DNA of 64,000 bases from an uncultured Paracoccaceae bacterium (GCA_947503765.1 CANNFA010000011.1:1-64000); one strand, 5' to 3'; positions 33,507-42,948 are shown, numbered from the stretch's first letter. The notes: generated by a model not told the origin, from the sequence alone. Program-made: numbers and translations.

Positions 33507-34337
33507 TTACTTCACCGCGCCGAATGTCAGGCCGCGGACGAGTTGTTTCTGGCTGAACCAGCCAAGGATCAGGATCGGCGCGATGGCCATGGTCGAGGCC
33601 GCCGAGAGCTTTGCAAAGAACAGCCCCTCGGGCGACGAATAGCTGGCGATGAAGGCCGTCAGCGGCGCCGCATCGACAGAGGTCAGGTTGAGCGTCCAGA
33701 ACGCCTCGTTCCAGGCGAGGATGAAGTTCAGCAGCAGCGTCGACGCGATGCCCGGCACCGCCATGGGGGTCAGCACGTAAAGGATTTCATCCTTGAGCGA
33801 CGCGCCGTCCATCCGCGCGGCTTCGAGGATCTCGCCGGGAATTTCGCGGAAATACGTGTACAGCATCCAGACGATGATCGGCAGGTTGATCAGCATCAGG
33901 ATCACCACCAGCGCGATCCGGCTGTCGAGCAGACCAAGCTGGATGCACAGCAGGTAGATCGGGTAGAGCACGCCGACCGCCGGCAGCATCTTGGTGGACA
34001 GCATCCACAGCAGGATGTCCTTGGTCCGGCGCGACGGCACAAAGGCCATGGACCACGCCGCGGGCACTGCGATGATGACCCCCAGAACCGTCGAGCCGCC
34101 CGCGATGATGACCGAGTTCCACAGGAACCGCATGTAATCGGACCGCTCCATCACCACGCGGTAGTTTTCCAGCGTCCAGTCGAAGTTCAGAAAGACGGGC
34201 GGGTTGGCGATCGCCACCGCTTCGGTCTTGAACGAGGTCAGGATCGTCCACAGGATCGGAAAGAAGATCAGAAGGCCGATCGTCCAGGCGATCGCGGTGT
34301 TCAGGGCCTTGCGGCGGGTCGTGACGGCGCGTGCCAT
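33507..34337 (-). CDS. smoG: Polyol ABC importer permease G
   Basis: This 276-residue MalG-type permease has six expected membrane helices and the EAA loop EILEAARMDGASLKDEILYV that docks on the ATPase. It starts 10 bp after smoF stops and ends 12 bp before smoK. It is one half of the membrane channel for hexitols. Confidence 0.92.
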   Translation of the reverse strand: MARAVTTRRKALNTAIAWTIGLLIFFPILWTILTSFKTEAVAIANPPVFLNFDWTLENYRVVMERSDYMRFLWNSVIIAGGSTVLGVIIAVPAAWSMAFVPSRRTKDILLWMLSTKMLPAVGVLYPIYLLCIQLGLLDSRIALVVILMLINLPIIVWMLYTYFREIPGEILEAARMDGASLKDEILYVLTPMAVPGIASTLLLNFILAWNEAFWTLNLTSVDAAPLTAFIASYSSPEGLFFAKLSAASTMAIAPILILGWFSQKQLVRGLTFGAVK

Positions 34338-34347
34338 GGCTGATCCC

Positions 34348-35253
34348 TCACTTGTCCAGGTTCTTGCCGACGATGCGCATCAGGAAGATGGCAACGATAT
34401 TGGCAAGGATGATTGCGTAGACACCGCCCGCGGAACCAAGGCCGACATTCTGGCTTTCCAGCACGCGCTGGTAGATCAGGTAGGTCAGGGTCCGGGTGCC
34501 GAAGGCGCCGCCCGTGGTCACGAAGATCTCGGCGAAGACGCCCAGAAGAAAGATCGTCTGGATCAGGATCACGATGGTGATCGCGCGGCTCAGATGCGGC
34601 AGCGTGATGAAGGCAAAGCGCGACACCGGGCCGGCGCCGTCCATCTCGGCGGCTTCAAGCTGTTCGCTGTCGAGCGACTGGATCGCGGTCAGCAGGATCA
34701 GCGTGGCAAAGGGCAGCCATTGCCAGGACACGATCAGCACGATCGAGAAGGTCGGCACATCGCTGAGCCAGACCACGGGATCCGCCCCGAAGGCACGCCA
34801 CAGATGGGCGAACAGGCCATTGGTCGGATCCATGAACATGTTCTTCCACACCAGCGCCGACACCGTGGGCATCACGAAGAACGGCGCGATCACCAGGATG
34901 CGGACAAAGCCCTGCGCCCACATCGGCTGATCCAGCAGCATCGCCAGCAGGACACCGAACACGATCGAGATGGCCAGCACCCCGCCCACAATGACCAGCG
35001 TGGTGACGACCGAGGGCCAGAAGGCGCTGGACGACACGAACCGGGTGAAATTGTCGAAGCCGACCCAGTCGAGGCTTGGAAAGAAGGTGACGAAATCCCA
35101 TCCGCTCTCGATCCGGTCGCCGCGCAGCGGCATGAACCGCTTGAACGCGAAGATCAGCGTCAGGCTGAGCGGCACGAGCATCCAGACGAGGAGGACGAAG
35201 ACCGCCGGGGCCATCATGAACCGGGCCGCTGCGCGGGAATGCTGGGTCGCCAT
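34348..35253 (-). CDS. smoF: Polyol ABC importer permease F
   Basis: This 301-residue MalF-type permease carries MLVPLSLTLIFAFKRFMPL near the N-terminus and the EAA loop EQLEAAEMDGAGPVSRFAFI. It pairs with SmoG. The 130-bp space to smoE is the longest within the operon and could hold a processing or attenuation site that gives excess binding protein, which is common in such operons. Confidence 0.92.
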   Translation of the reverse strand: MATQHSRAAARFMMAPAVFVLLVWMLVPLSLTLIFAFKRFMPLRGDRIESGWDFVTFFPSLDWVGFDNFTRFVSSSAFWPSVVTTLVIVGGVLAISIVFGVLLAMLLDQPMWAQGFVRILVIAPFFVMPTVSALVWKNMFMDPTNGLFAHLWRAFGADPVVWLSDVPTFSIVLIVSWQWLPFATLILLTAIQSLDSEQLEAAEMDGAGPVSRFAFITLPHLSRAITIVILIQTIFLLGVFAEIFVTTGGAFGTRTLTYLIYQRVLESQNVGLGSAGGVYAIILANIVAIFLMRIVGKNLDK

Positions 35254-35383
35254 GGCGCATATCCTCCTGGGTCAGGCGCAAGGGGGCGCCCGTGATATCG
35301 CGGGGGGTCGCGGGCGCGACGAAATCGGGTGGCGGAAGGCGGCGGCGCGCGCCGCCTTCCGGTCGTCGCAGAAGGTGCCGGGC

Positions 35384-36691
35384 CTAGTAGCCGGCCGCTT
35401 CCATGGCTTCGGTGGTGATCGCCTGCGCCTTTTCAAGCGCCTCCTCGACGGTCTGCTGACCGGCATAGGCGGCGGCGAATTCCTGGCTCACCTCGGTGGC
35501 GATACCGGCGAATTCGGGGATCGCGGCGAACTGGATGCCGACATAGGGAACGGGATCGACCGTCGGGTTCGTCGGATCGGCCGCGTTGATCGAGTCGAGC
35601 GTCGTCTGCGCGAAGGGAACCGCGATGTAGTCGGGGTTCTCGTAGAGCGAGCTGCGCGCGCCCGGCGGGACGTTGGCCCAGCCTTCGTTCTCGGCCACCA
35701 GTTCGATATAGTCGGTCGACGTCGCCCATTCGATGAAGGTCTGCGCCGCATCGGCCTGCTGCGTGCCCGCCGGGATCGCCAGCGCCCATGCCCAGAGCCA
35801 GTTGGCCTTGCGATCGACGCCTTCGCTGTTCGGCGCCAGCGCGAAGCCGACGCTGTCGGCCACTTCGCTGTCGTCGGGATTGGTCACGAAGGACGCGGCG
35901 ACGGTCGCGTCGATCCACATGCCGCACAGGCCCTGCTGGAACAGCGAAAGGTTCTCGTTGAAGCCGTTGTTCTCATAGCCGTCGGGGCCGTAATCGTTCA
36001 TCAGGTTGACGTAGAAGTTCAGCGCCTCGGCCCATTCCGGCTGATCGAACTGGGGGGTCCAGTCCTCGTCGAACCAGCGCGCGCCGAACGAGTTGCCGGT
36101 CACGGTGATGAAGGCCCCGCCCTCGCCCCAGCCGGGCTTGCCGCGCAGGCAGATGCCGTTGATGCCGGCGTCGGGATCGTCCATGGCCGCCGCCGCTTCG
36201 CGGATGAACTGCCAGGTCGGCGCGTGAGGCATTTCCAGCCCGGCCTTTTCCATCAGGTCGGTGCGATACATCACCATCGAGCTTTCGCCGTAGAATGGCG
36301 CGGCATAGAGCGTGCCGTCATGGCTCAGCCCGTCGCGCATGGCGGGCAGGATGTCGTCGACATCGTAGTCTTCCGACAGGCCGTCAAGCGGGACCAGCCA
36401 GCCATTGGCGCCCCAGATCGGGGTTTCGTACATGCCGATGGTCATGATATCGAACTGACCGCCATTGGTGGTGATGTCCGTGGTCACGCGCTGGCGCAGC
36501 ACGTTTTCCTCCAGCGTCACCCATTCGACGCCGATGCCGGTCTCGGCGGTGAATTGGTCGGTGTAGCCCTGCATCCGGATCATGTCGCCGTTATTGACGG
36601 TCGCGATCGTGATGGTGGTGTCCTGGGCAAGGCTTGCCCCTGCGATCAGCGTAAGCGCCGTGCTGGCGCCGAGAACGCGCTTGAGTGACAT
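35384..36691 (-). CDS. smoE: Polyol ABC importer periplasmic binding protein
   Basis: This 435-residue protein has a signal peptide (VLGASTALTLIAGASLAQ) and the family 1 extracellular solute-binding fold: QGYTDQFTAETGIGVEWVT, GMYETPIWGANGWLVPLDG, VMYRTDLMEKAGL and FIEWATSTDYIELVA. It binds sorbitol and mannitol in the Rhodobacter homologue. It is the first gene of the six-gene operon, preceded by a match to the site also found upstream of the LacI regulator. Confidence 0.92.
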   Translation of the reverse strand: MSLKRVLGASTALTLIAGASLAQDTTITIATVNNGDMIRMQGYTDQFTAETGIGVEWVTLEENVLRQRVTTDITTNGGQFDIMTIGMYETPIWGANGWLVPLDGLSEDYDVDDILPAMRDGLSHDGTLYAAPFYGESSMVMYRTDLMEKAGLEMPHAPTWQFIREAAAAMDDPDAGINGICLRGKPGWGEGGAFITVTGNSFGARWFDEDWTPQFDQPEWAEALNFYVNLMNDYGPDGYENNGFNENLSLFQQGLCGMWIDATVAASFVTNPDDSEVADSVGFALAPNSEGVDRKANWLWAWALAIPAGTQQADAAQTFIEWATSTDYIELVAENEGWANVPPGARSSLYENPDYIAVPFAQTTLDSINAADPTNPTVDPVPYVGIQFAAIPEFAGIATEVSQEFAAAYAGQQTVEEALEKAQAITTEAMEAAGY

Positions 36692-36768
36692 TCGTTATCC
36701 TCCCTGAGCTTGGATGTCGTGCGCCTTTCCTATGCTGAGGGATAGATTCGCGTCAACAAAAAAGTTTC

Positions 36769-36782
36769 CGCGCGTAAAGTTT
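36769..36782. promoter_or_regulatory. Shared LacI-operator-like site upstream of smoE
   Basis: CGCGCGTAAAGTTT is the exact reverse complement of AAACTTTACGCGCG at 37845-37858, upstream of the regulator gene. It overlaps the regulator's stop codon and lies about 80 bp ahead of smoE. Two identical 14-mers at the two promoters suggest one regulator acts on both. Confidence 0.65.
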
Positions 36783-37812
36783 ATGCGGATTTGCGCATCA
36801 CCAGGCTGCCATCGAACAGGGACACGCTCTTGCTGTCCGGCCGCTGGCCCGCGCCGATGATCGACAGAAGGGTCTCAAGGCTGCCCCCCGCGATCTGGTC
36901 GTAATTCTGCGATATCGTCGTCAGGGGCGGACAGGTGAACCGCGAGAACGGGTGATCGTCATGCCCGGCCACGCGCAGCGCATGGCCATCGCCGACCCCC
37001 ACCCGCAGCCCGTGTTCATAGGCCGCCGCCAGAAACCCGATGGCCAGCCGGTCGTTGCCGCACAGAACCGTATCCGTCGGCAAGAGATGCTCGCGGATCA
37101 TGCGGCCGGCCTCGGCGCAGGCGATTTCCTCGAAGGCCCATCCCGTGCCCTCGGCCACAAGGATCATCGGCTCGTGTCCCAGCCTGCGCATCGCCGCCTC
37201 ATAGCCCGCGCGGCGCTTGTTGGCGTTGGGGTTCGGCGCGTTGCGCATTTCGAACAGGGCCGGCGCCTCTCCGGTGCGAACAAGATAATCCACCATCATT
37301 CCAGTGCTTTGCGTGTGATCGGTGCCGAACATGGCATCGCCCACCTGATCCACGTCGCAATCGAAAAGTACGGTCGGAAAATCCTCGGTGAACAGCTTCA
37401 GCGCCTCGGCATGCGATCGCCGCCCGATCGGCGCCAGCAGCAGCCCGGCCGGCCGGATCGCGCGCAAGCTGTCCAGGTTGGCCACCTCCCGATCCGGGTC
37501 GCCGTGCGAGCTGAGCAGGATCGGGTTGAACCCCGATTCCCCGCACAGCAGTTCGAGATTGCGCGCGACCTCTGCAAAAAACGGGTCCGCCAGGTACGGC
37601 ACCACGATCCCCAGGTTCCGGGTCAGCTGTCGGTTCTGGTTGATCGCGTAGACGTTCGGCGTGTAATCGTAGCGCTCCAGCGCCTCTTCGATCCGGGCGC
37701 GGGTGGTGCGCCGAACCGATGTCGGATCGTTGAAATACTTCGACAATGTCGGGCGGGAGATGCCGCTAACCGTGGCCAGTTCCTCCATCGTCTTCAGCCG
37801 TTCCTGCCGCAT
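36781..37812 (-). CDS. LacI-family regulator of the polyol operon
   Basis: This 343-residue protein has the LacI helix-turn-helix and hinge (ELATVSGISRPTLSKYFND, then RIEEALERYDYTPNVYA) and a periplasmic-binding-protein-like effector domain (LGIVVPYLADPFFAEVARNL, TVLCGNDRLAIGFLAAAYEHG). It lies 90 bp upstream of smoE in the same direction, and a shared 14-bp site sits ahead of both genes. It probably responds to a hexitol. The ATG at 37812 is preferred to an in-frame TTG at 37845 that lies inside the operator-like site. Confidence 0.88.
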   Translation of the reverse strand: MRQERLKTMEELATVSGISRPTLSKYFNDPTSVRRTTRARIEEALERYDYTPNVYAINQNRQLTRNLGIVVPYLADPFFAEVARNLELLCGESGFNPILLSSHGDPDREVANLDSLRAIRPAGLLLAPIGRRSHAEALKLFTEDFPTVLFDCDVDQVGDAMFGTDHTQSTGMMVDYLVRTGEAPALFEMRNAPNPNANKRRAGYEAAMRRLGHEPMILVAEGTGWAFEEIACAEAGRMIREHLLPTDTVLCGNDRLAIGFLAAAYEHGLRVGVGDGHALRVAGHDDHPFSRFTCPPLTTISQNYDQIAGGSLETLLSIIGAGQRPDSKSVSLFDGSLVMRKSA

Positions 37813-37844
37813 GGCCCTGCCCACTCCCCAAAAGTCGCAATTCA

Positions 37845-37858
37845 AAACTTTACGCGCG
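37845..37858. promoter_or_regulatory. Shared LacI-operator-like site upstream of the regulator gene
   Basis: AAACTTTACGCGCG is the exact reverse complement of the site at 36769-36782 and is followed by ACATTTTT. Its position 33 bp upstream of the regulator's ATG fits autoregulation. Confidence 0.65.
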
Positions 37859-38102
37859 ACATTTTTCTATCACATGCCGCACCTTGTCAACGCAGAGCCA
37901 ATAGCCCACCACGCGCGGAAAGCCCAATGCCGCCCGCCTTGCGGAACGGATGACGGCGACCCGGCCGGGACCGGCCCTGTTCCCCGTCCGCCGGCACGAA
38001 GTGCCAAGCCAAGGCGTCAACCGGGGGAAAGCCCGGAGAAAATTCGGAAAATCTCGCGCGCCGCCGCGTCCGGCGACGCACATGGCCGCCGGCCGGCGCG
38101 GC

Positions 38103-39032
38103 CTACACGATCAGCGCCAGCGCGGCGCGGACGGTCTCGCCCACGACGGTATCTTCCAGCGCGGAATGCACCCCGGCCGCCGCCATCGCGTAGCCCGAGG
38201 CGCGCAGGCTGCCGCCGGACAAGGCGTTGTAGGACAGCGCGGCCGCGCCCAGCGGCAGCGCGAACAGCGCGGCGGTCGCGCAGATGACATAGGCGGCAGA
38301 GCGCCCGGCGGCGGTATCGGTAAGCTTCGCCGCATTCTTCGCCGCGTCCAGGTCCAGGAATTCGCGTATCGCGGCGCCCAGCACTTCGTCACCGCGCTGC
38401 GGATGTTCGTCCGCGGCGTCCAGCCAGCCGAGGATCTCGGGCGACAGGTCGGGATCCTTGGCGAAGATCTGCCTGCGGATGTCGACGCAGGGCGGCTCGG
38501 TTCCGGTCAGATCCGGCAGCCGGTCGCCGCATTGCATCAGCCAGTCCTCGGCCTCGGTCGCGGTCATGATCCGGTCCAGCCCGGGGCAAAGCACCAGGTC
38601 GGGCTCGGTGACGCTCAGCAGGTAGTCGACCACCTCCCAGACCAGCCGGCGCTTCAGCATGGCGGGGGCCGGGCTGGCCCCGGTCCGGTCCAGCGCGACC
38701 ACGGTCAAGCTGGATTCGTGATCGGCCAGCCGGCGCAGGATACCGCGCCGCACGCCCATATCCTCCGGCGGGCGGGTGATCCCCTCGAACCGGCTGAGCG
38801 CGATCGGCGTGCCGGTCCAGGCGATCAGCAGCCGCAGGTTTCCCGCCGCAAGCTGGATGTAATCGCCCGGCCGGGCGGTCAATTCTTCTACTTCGGCGTG
38901 TATCCGCCCGGTCAGGGCGCAGAGCGCGTCGGTCTCGATCGCGCTCAGAACGTCCGGTTTGCCTGTATAGAGCAGGCGCGCCTCTATATATTCTTTCCGC
39001 ATTTCCCCATTCCCGCGAAAAACCTCATCCAT
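38103..39032 (-). CDS. Unknown protein with C-terminal membrane segments, related to 39300-40088
   Basis: This protein of about 300 residues has a soluble alpha/beta domain (GNLRLLIAWTGTPIALSRF, ADHESSLTVVALDRTG, LKRRLVWEVVDYLLSVTEPD) and a C-terminal hydrophobic region (AAYVICATAALFALPLGAAA). The divergent gene at 39300 shares the order GDLQILV...SLTVLVADRPG...FKEKLCWQVTECL, so the two are paralogues. A start 30 bp downstream (39002) is also possible; both have purine-rich sequence ahead. No named family is recognised. Confidence 0.7.
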   Translation of the reverse strand: MDEVFRGNGEMRKEYIEARLLYTGKPDVLSAIETDALCALTGRIHAEVEELTARPGDYIQLAAGNLRLLIAWTGTPIALSRFEGITRPPEDMGVRRGILRRLADHESSLTVVALDRTGASPAPAMLKRRLVWEVVDYLLSVTEPDLVLCPGLDRIMTATEAEDWLMQCGDRLPDLTGTEPPCVDIRRQIFAKDPDLSPEILGWLDAADEHPQRGDEVLGAAIREFLDLDAAKNAAKLTDTAAGRSAAYVICATAALFALPLGAAALSYNALSGGSLRASGYAMAAAGVHSALEDTVVGETVRAALALIV

Positions 39033-39299
39033 GTTCCCGTTCTGGCGGACAAGTGGGGAAAATTTATGGCCGAATTGAAGCGATTGATCGGTATTCCGGG
39101 CAAAACGCGCGATAATGCCGGCATCGGTGCCGATCCGGAAACGGCACCGCGAATCGGGCGCTGTCGCGGCCCTTGGCGCAACCCAGCGCTCAACCCAAGG
39201 TAGTCACGAAGACGTCACGCCACCACCCGTTTCGCGCCGCATTCTGCCCACATTTCTTAACCTATACTTTAGGACAGGAACGTTCGGAGGATGTGAACA

Positions 39300-40088
39300 A
39301 TGGACCGCACCGGCCCCTCTTTCGAAGCCAGCCTCATGTTTCCGGCTGCGCTGGTGTCCAGTGACCTGGCCATGTTGGCCGACAACGTCAAAACCGTCGC
39401 CGAGGCGCACGGGCTGCCGGCGACGCGCATGCCGACCCACAACGCCGATTGCGTGCTGTTCGGCTGCGGCGACCTGCAGATCCTTGTGATGGGCTGCGAC
39501 CGCCCGCTGGACGTGGCGCATTTCCTTGACGCGGCGCGGCCCGAGGGCGCGCTGCTGCACGACACCGCCGTGCTGTCGCGGCTGACGGCGCACCGCTATT
39601 CGCTGACCGTGCTGGTGGCCGACCGCCCCGGCGCGGCGCCGCCCGCCGGCAAGGACCGCGACACGTTCAAGGAAAAGCTGTGCTGGCAGGTGACGGAATG
39701 CCTGCGCGCGTCGCTGCGCCCGGCGCTGGTGTTCTGGTGCGCCGACGACACGCTCTATTCCAGCTCGGAATTCGTGCATTGCGGCCCGTTCGGCACAAGG
39801 CTGCCGCTGACCGGCCCGGCGACGCTGGCCGAGGGCGCGCGCCAGCACGACCAGCAGCGCGCGCTCGAGGCGCGTGCGCTGACCTTCATTCACACCCAGA
39901 TCATCCAGGGCAAGCACCGCCGCGAGGCGGACACGGCGCCGGACACGTCCCATGCCGGGCCGGTCAGCGGCCTGCTGGCCCTGGCCGAACGGCACAGCAC
40001 GCAGGCGATGCGCGGCGCCACGATGGCCTGTTCCACCGCCGCGGCGGGGATCTGCCTGCTGCCGCTGCTGGCGGGGGGCATCGCCTGA
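39300..40088 (+). CDS. Unknown protein with C-terminal membrane anchor, related to 38103-39032
   Basis: This 262-residue protein has an alpha/beta domain with VLFGCGDLQILVMGCDRPL, RLTAHRYSLTVLVADRPG, FKEKLCWQVTECL and PALVFWCADDTLYSSSEF, and ends in a hydrophobic segment (MACSTAAAGICLLPLLAGG). It shares motif order with its divergent neighbour. The CGGAGG 8 bp before the ATG supports the start. The 267-bp intergenic region is AT-rich near 39240-39270 and probably holds both promoters. Function unknown. Confidence 0.75.
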   Translation: MDRTGPSFEASLMFPAALVSSDLAMLADNVKTVAEAHGLPATRMPTHNADCVLFGCGDLQILVMGCDRPLDVAHFLDAARPEGALLHDTAVLSRLTAHRYSLTVLVADRPGAAPPAGKDRDTFKEKLCWQVTECLRASLRPALVFWCADDTLYSSSEFVHCGPFGTRLPLTGPATLAEGARQHDQQRALEARALTFIHTQIIQGKHRREADTAPDTSHAGPVSGLLALAERHSTQAMRGATMACSTAAAGICLLPLLAGGIA

Positions 40089-40129
40089 GACGACGCCCGG
40101 CGCATGCCGGGTGACCCCGGCATGCCGCC

Positions 40130-41662
40130 TCAGCGGCCCTTGAACAGCGTGCCGAAGATACCGCGCACAAGGCGGCGGCCGGTGGTGCCGCGCAATTCCT
40201 TCTTCAGCGCCTCGGACAGCGCGCCGCCGATGGTGTCGCCGCCGCCGTAGCGCCGGCCGCGCGGTGCGCTCTCAGTGCCCGAACGGCCGGGCGTGTAGCG
40301 CCGGGCACTGCTGAACTCGCGTTCCTCGCCCGCCGCGGCGGTGGCGGCCCCCTCGGCCCCGGTCTCGGCCCGCGCCCGAAGCGTCTCGAACGCGCTTGTC
40401 CGGTCCTGCGCCTCCTCGTACTTGCCGCGCAATGGCGAGGTGTCGATCGCCGCCTGGCGTTCCGCCCCGGTGATCGCCCCCAGCCGCGACGATGGCGGGC
40501 GGATCAGCGTGCGCTCCACCACGCCGGGGGCGCCCTTGGCCTCCAGCATCGAGGTCACGGCCTCGCCCACACCGACATCGCGGATCGCCTCGGCCGTGTC
40601 GAAGCGCGGGTTGGGCCGGTAGGTCTCGGCCGCGCGCGCCAGCGCCTTCTGGTCGCGCGCGGTGAAGGCGCGCAAGGCGTGCTGCACCCGGTTGCCAAGC
40701 TGGCCCAGCACGTCCGGCGGCACGTCGTCGGGGTTCTGGGTGCAGAAAAACACCCCCACCCCCTTGGAGCGGATCAGCCGCGCCACCTGTTCCACCTTGT
40801 CGATCAGCGCCTTGGGCGCGTCGTCGAACAAAAGATGCGCCTCGTCGAAGAAGAAGACCAGCTTGGGCTTGTCGGGATCGCCGATCTCGGGCAGCTCCTC
40901 GAACAGCTCCGACAGCAGCCACAGCAGGAACGTGGCGTACAGCCGGGGCGAGCCCATGAGCCGGTCCGCCGCCAGCACCGAGATCCGGCCGCGCCCGTCC
41001 GCATCGACGCGCATCAGGTCCGCCAGCTCCAGCGCCGGCTCGCCGAAGAACCCGGCGCCGCCCTGGTTTTCCAGCACCAGAAGCTGCCGCTGGATCGCCC
41101 CGATCGAGGCGGCGGCGATATGACCGTAGCGCAGCGACAGGTCGGGCGCGTTCTCGCCCACCCAGACCAGCAGCGCGCGCAGATCCTTCAGATCGAGCAG
41201 CGGCAGACCTTCCTCGTCGGACAGGCGAAAGGCGATGTTCAGAACGCCCTCCTGCGCCTCGGAAAGATCGAGCATCCGCGCCAGCAGCAGCGGCCCCATC
41301 TCGGCGATCGTGGTGCGCACCGGGTGGCCCTTTTCGCCGAACAGATCCCAGAAGGTGACGGGAAAGGCGGCATAGGCGTAATCGTCGAAGCCGATCGTTT
41401 CCGCGCGGCTGCGGAACGCCTCGTGCAGCTTGAACCCGGCCGAGCCCGATTGCGACAGGCCCGCCAGGTCGCCCTTCACGTCCGACACGAAGACCGGGAC
41501 CCCGGCGGCCGAAAACCCCTCGGCCAGGATCTGCACGGTGACGGTCTTGCCGGTGCCCGTCGCCCCGGCGATCAGCCCGTGCCGGTTGGCGTATTTCAGC
41601 GCCAGACCCTGCTTTTCCCCGTAATTCTCGCCGCCGCCCCCCAGGAATACCCGGTCGTCCAT
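40130..41662 (-). CDS. HerA-like DUF853 ATPase
   Basis: This 510-residue protein matches the DUF853/YjgR group of HerA-FtsK-type ATPases: [20 protein letters not shown] at the start, Walker [17 protein letters not shown], Walker [17 protein letters not shown], and [19 protein letters not shown]. The C-terminal 90 residues are low-complexity and basic. No NurA nuclease gene is adjacent. HerA-type proteins act as hexameric DNA pumps; the role of the YjgR group is not known. The ATG at 41662 is chosen on family alignment. Confidence 0.88.
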   Translation of the reverse strand: MDDRVFLGGGGENYGEKQGLALKYANRHGLIAGATGTGKTVTVQILAEGFSAAGVPVFVSDVKGDLAGLSQSGSAGFKLHEAFRSRAETIGFDDYAYAAFPVTFWDLFGEKGHPVRTTIAEMGPLLLARMLDLSEAQEGVLNIAFRLSDEEGLPLLDLKDLRALLVWVGENAPDLSLRYGHIAAASIGAIQRQLLVLENQGGAGFFGEPALELADLMRVDADGRGRISVLAADRLMGSPRLYATFLLWLLSELFEELPEIGDPDKPKLVFFFDEAHLLFDDAPKALIDKVEQVARLIRSKGVGVFFCTQNPDDVPPDVLGQLGNRVQHALRAFTARDQKALARAAETYRPNPRFDTAEAIRDVGVGEAVTSMLEAKGAPGVVERTLIRPPSSRLGAITGAERQAAIDTSPLRGKYEEAQDRTSAFETLRARAETGAEGAATAAAGEEREFSSARRYTPGRSGTESAPRGRRYGGGDTIGGALSEALKKELRGTTGRRLVRGIFGTLFKGR

Positions 41663-41794
41663 GCCCTGCCCCGCTGTCTTGCCGTGCCCGCACATCCGGC
41701 GCACGGGGCGAAAATACAGTATTAACCATTCCGCGCCATAGTGATCGGGTCCGTGGCGCATGCGCGCCGGGCGGACTTCCTCCCTGTCAGACTG

Positions 41795-41821
41795 GCCGCG
41801 CCTTCGGGCGCGGCTTTTTTT
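41795..41821 (+). terminator. Intrinsic terminator 1 in the herA/ialB spacer
   Basis: GCCGCGCC-TTCG-GGCGCGGC is a perfect 8-bp stem with a stable tetraloop, followed by seven T. The nearest plus-strand gene upstream ends at 40088, and the minus-strand herA-like gene begins at 41662, so it may end a short RNA from about 41700. Confidence 0.75.
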
Positions 41822-41858
41822 GCGTTGCCGCTAACAGCGAAAAAGCGAAATTTTCCCT

Positions 41859-41967
41859 GTTGACGGATCAATTTTCTGACCGTAGCTTTCGGCCCACAAG
41901 ACAAGCCGGCCAGTCCGGCAGGGAGCGACATATCAAGGGAAAAGGGCCTTTTCGGGCCCTTTTTTCA
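41859..41967 (+). ncRNA. Candidate small RNA upstream of ialB-type gene
   Basis: A TTGACG box at about 41859 could be a -35 element, followed by a CGGCCAGTCCGGCAGG hairpin and, at 41939-41967, an intrinsic terminator (AAAGGGCC-TTTTC-GGGCCCTTT then T-run). That gives a structured transcript of about 80-90 bases with no reading frame. No match to a known RNA family is recognised, and the terminator could instead act on read-through ahead of the next gene. Confidence 0.4.
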
Positions 41968-42080
41968 TGTCGAACCCACCGTCCGGCGCGCCGCGATCCG
42001 ACCCGAAAACGGGGAAGACACGGAATGGCGCGCGTGTTACACCCGACGCGATTTTCTCGACCAGACGCGTTGGAGACGAC

Positions 42081-42710
42081 ATGAACGATCTGATTCGCAC
42101 CCTGCCGCTTGCCATGCTGCTTGCCGTTGCCGCGCCGCTTGCCGGCCCCGCCATGGCGCAGGACACCGATGCCGAAACCGCGGTCGACGAGCCGCCGATC
42201 AACCCCATGGAGCTGAACATGGGCGAGAACGCGACCGACGACGAAGGGCCCGGCTCGATCTACATCGACAGCACTCACGGCGACTGGGAAGTGCGCTGCA
42301 TCCGGCTGGAGGACGGCACCGATCCGTGCCAGCTGTACCAGCTTCTGAAGGACGGCAACGGCAACCCGGTCTCGGAGATCAACGTGTTCCCGATCACCGA
42401 TGACAGCTCCGACGCCGCGGCGGGCGCGACCGTGGTCACGCCGCTCGAGACGCTGCTGACCGCGCAGCTGGCCATGCAGATCGACAGCAGCGGCGTGAAA
42501 CGCTACCCGTTCGCCTGGTGCTCGCAGATCGGCTGTTTCGCGCGGCTGGGCTTCACCGATGAGGATCTGGCCGCCTACAAGCGCGGCAAGGAGGCCAAGC
42601 TCTACATCGTTCCCGTCGCCGCCCCCGACCAGCGCGTGACGCTGACGGTGTCGCTGTCCGGCTTCACCGCCGCCTATGACGCCGCGGTGGCGAAGAACAC
42701 CGCCGAGTAG
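42081..42710 (+). CDS. IalB-family (invasion-associated locus B) secreted protein
   Basis: This 209-residue protein has a signal peptide (LAMLLAVAAPLAGPAMAQ) and the IalB domain: IDSTHGDWEVRCIRLEDG, DPCQLYQLL, and the paired-Cys segment AWCSQIGCFARLGF. An acidic linker of about 40 residues separates the two. IalB was first seen in Bartonella; relatives are widespread periplasmic proteins in alphaproteobacteria with unknown activity. The ATG at 42081 places the signal peptide at the N-terminus. Confidence 0.85.
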   Translation: MNDLIRTLPLAMLLAVAAPLAGPAMAQDTDAETAVDEPPINPMELNMGENATDDEGPGSIYIDSTHGDWEVRCIRLEDGTDPCQLYQLLKDGNGNPVSEINVFPITDDSSDAAAGATVVTPLETLLTAQLAMQIDSSGVKRYPFAWCSQIGCFARLGFTDEDLAAYKRGKEAKLYIVPVAAPDQRVTLTVSLSGFTAAYDAAVAKNTAE

Positions 42711-42739
42711 GATCGCGGAGAACGTCGCGCGGCCAGACA

Positions 42740-42870
42740 CCGGCGTGCCCGCCCCTGGGCGGGCGCCGGCGCAACCTCTGATCTGCGCGGTTTATCTCGC
42801 CCTTCCCGCATGACCTAGCTTCGGCGCGGGATATCTGATCAAGCGCCCGCCCTGCGGGAGGGGCGGGCGC
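42740..42870. terminator. Two strong hairpins between convergent genes
   Basis: 42740-42769 folds with CCGGC/GCCGG outer and GCCCGCC/GGCGGGC inner stems. 42843-42870 is a perfect 10-bp stem (GCGCCCGCCC/GGGCGGGCGC). They lie between the convergent IalB-family and ketosynthase genes. T-runs are lacking, so termination is likely but not certain. Confidence 0.45.
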
Positions 42871-42948
42871 GGCAGGGGCTGGTCGCCCCCGCAGATATTA
42901 CTGGCCGCTCGTTTCACAGCCGCGCGCCTCACGGGCATTCGCCCCCGC

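Larger units (their letters stand above)
41663..42080. other. Non-coding spacer with two terminator hairpins
   Basis: No protein gene is supported here. The plus strand carries two strong hairpins followed by T-runs (41795-41821 and 41939-41967) about 145 bp apart. They have no upstream plus-strand gene to terminate, so short transcripts may be made here. The herA-like promoter (minus strand) and the ialB-type promoter (plus strand) must also lie in this space. Confidence 0.6.
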
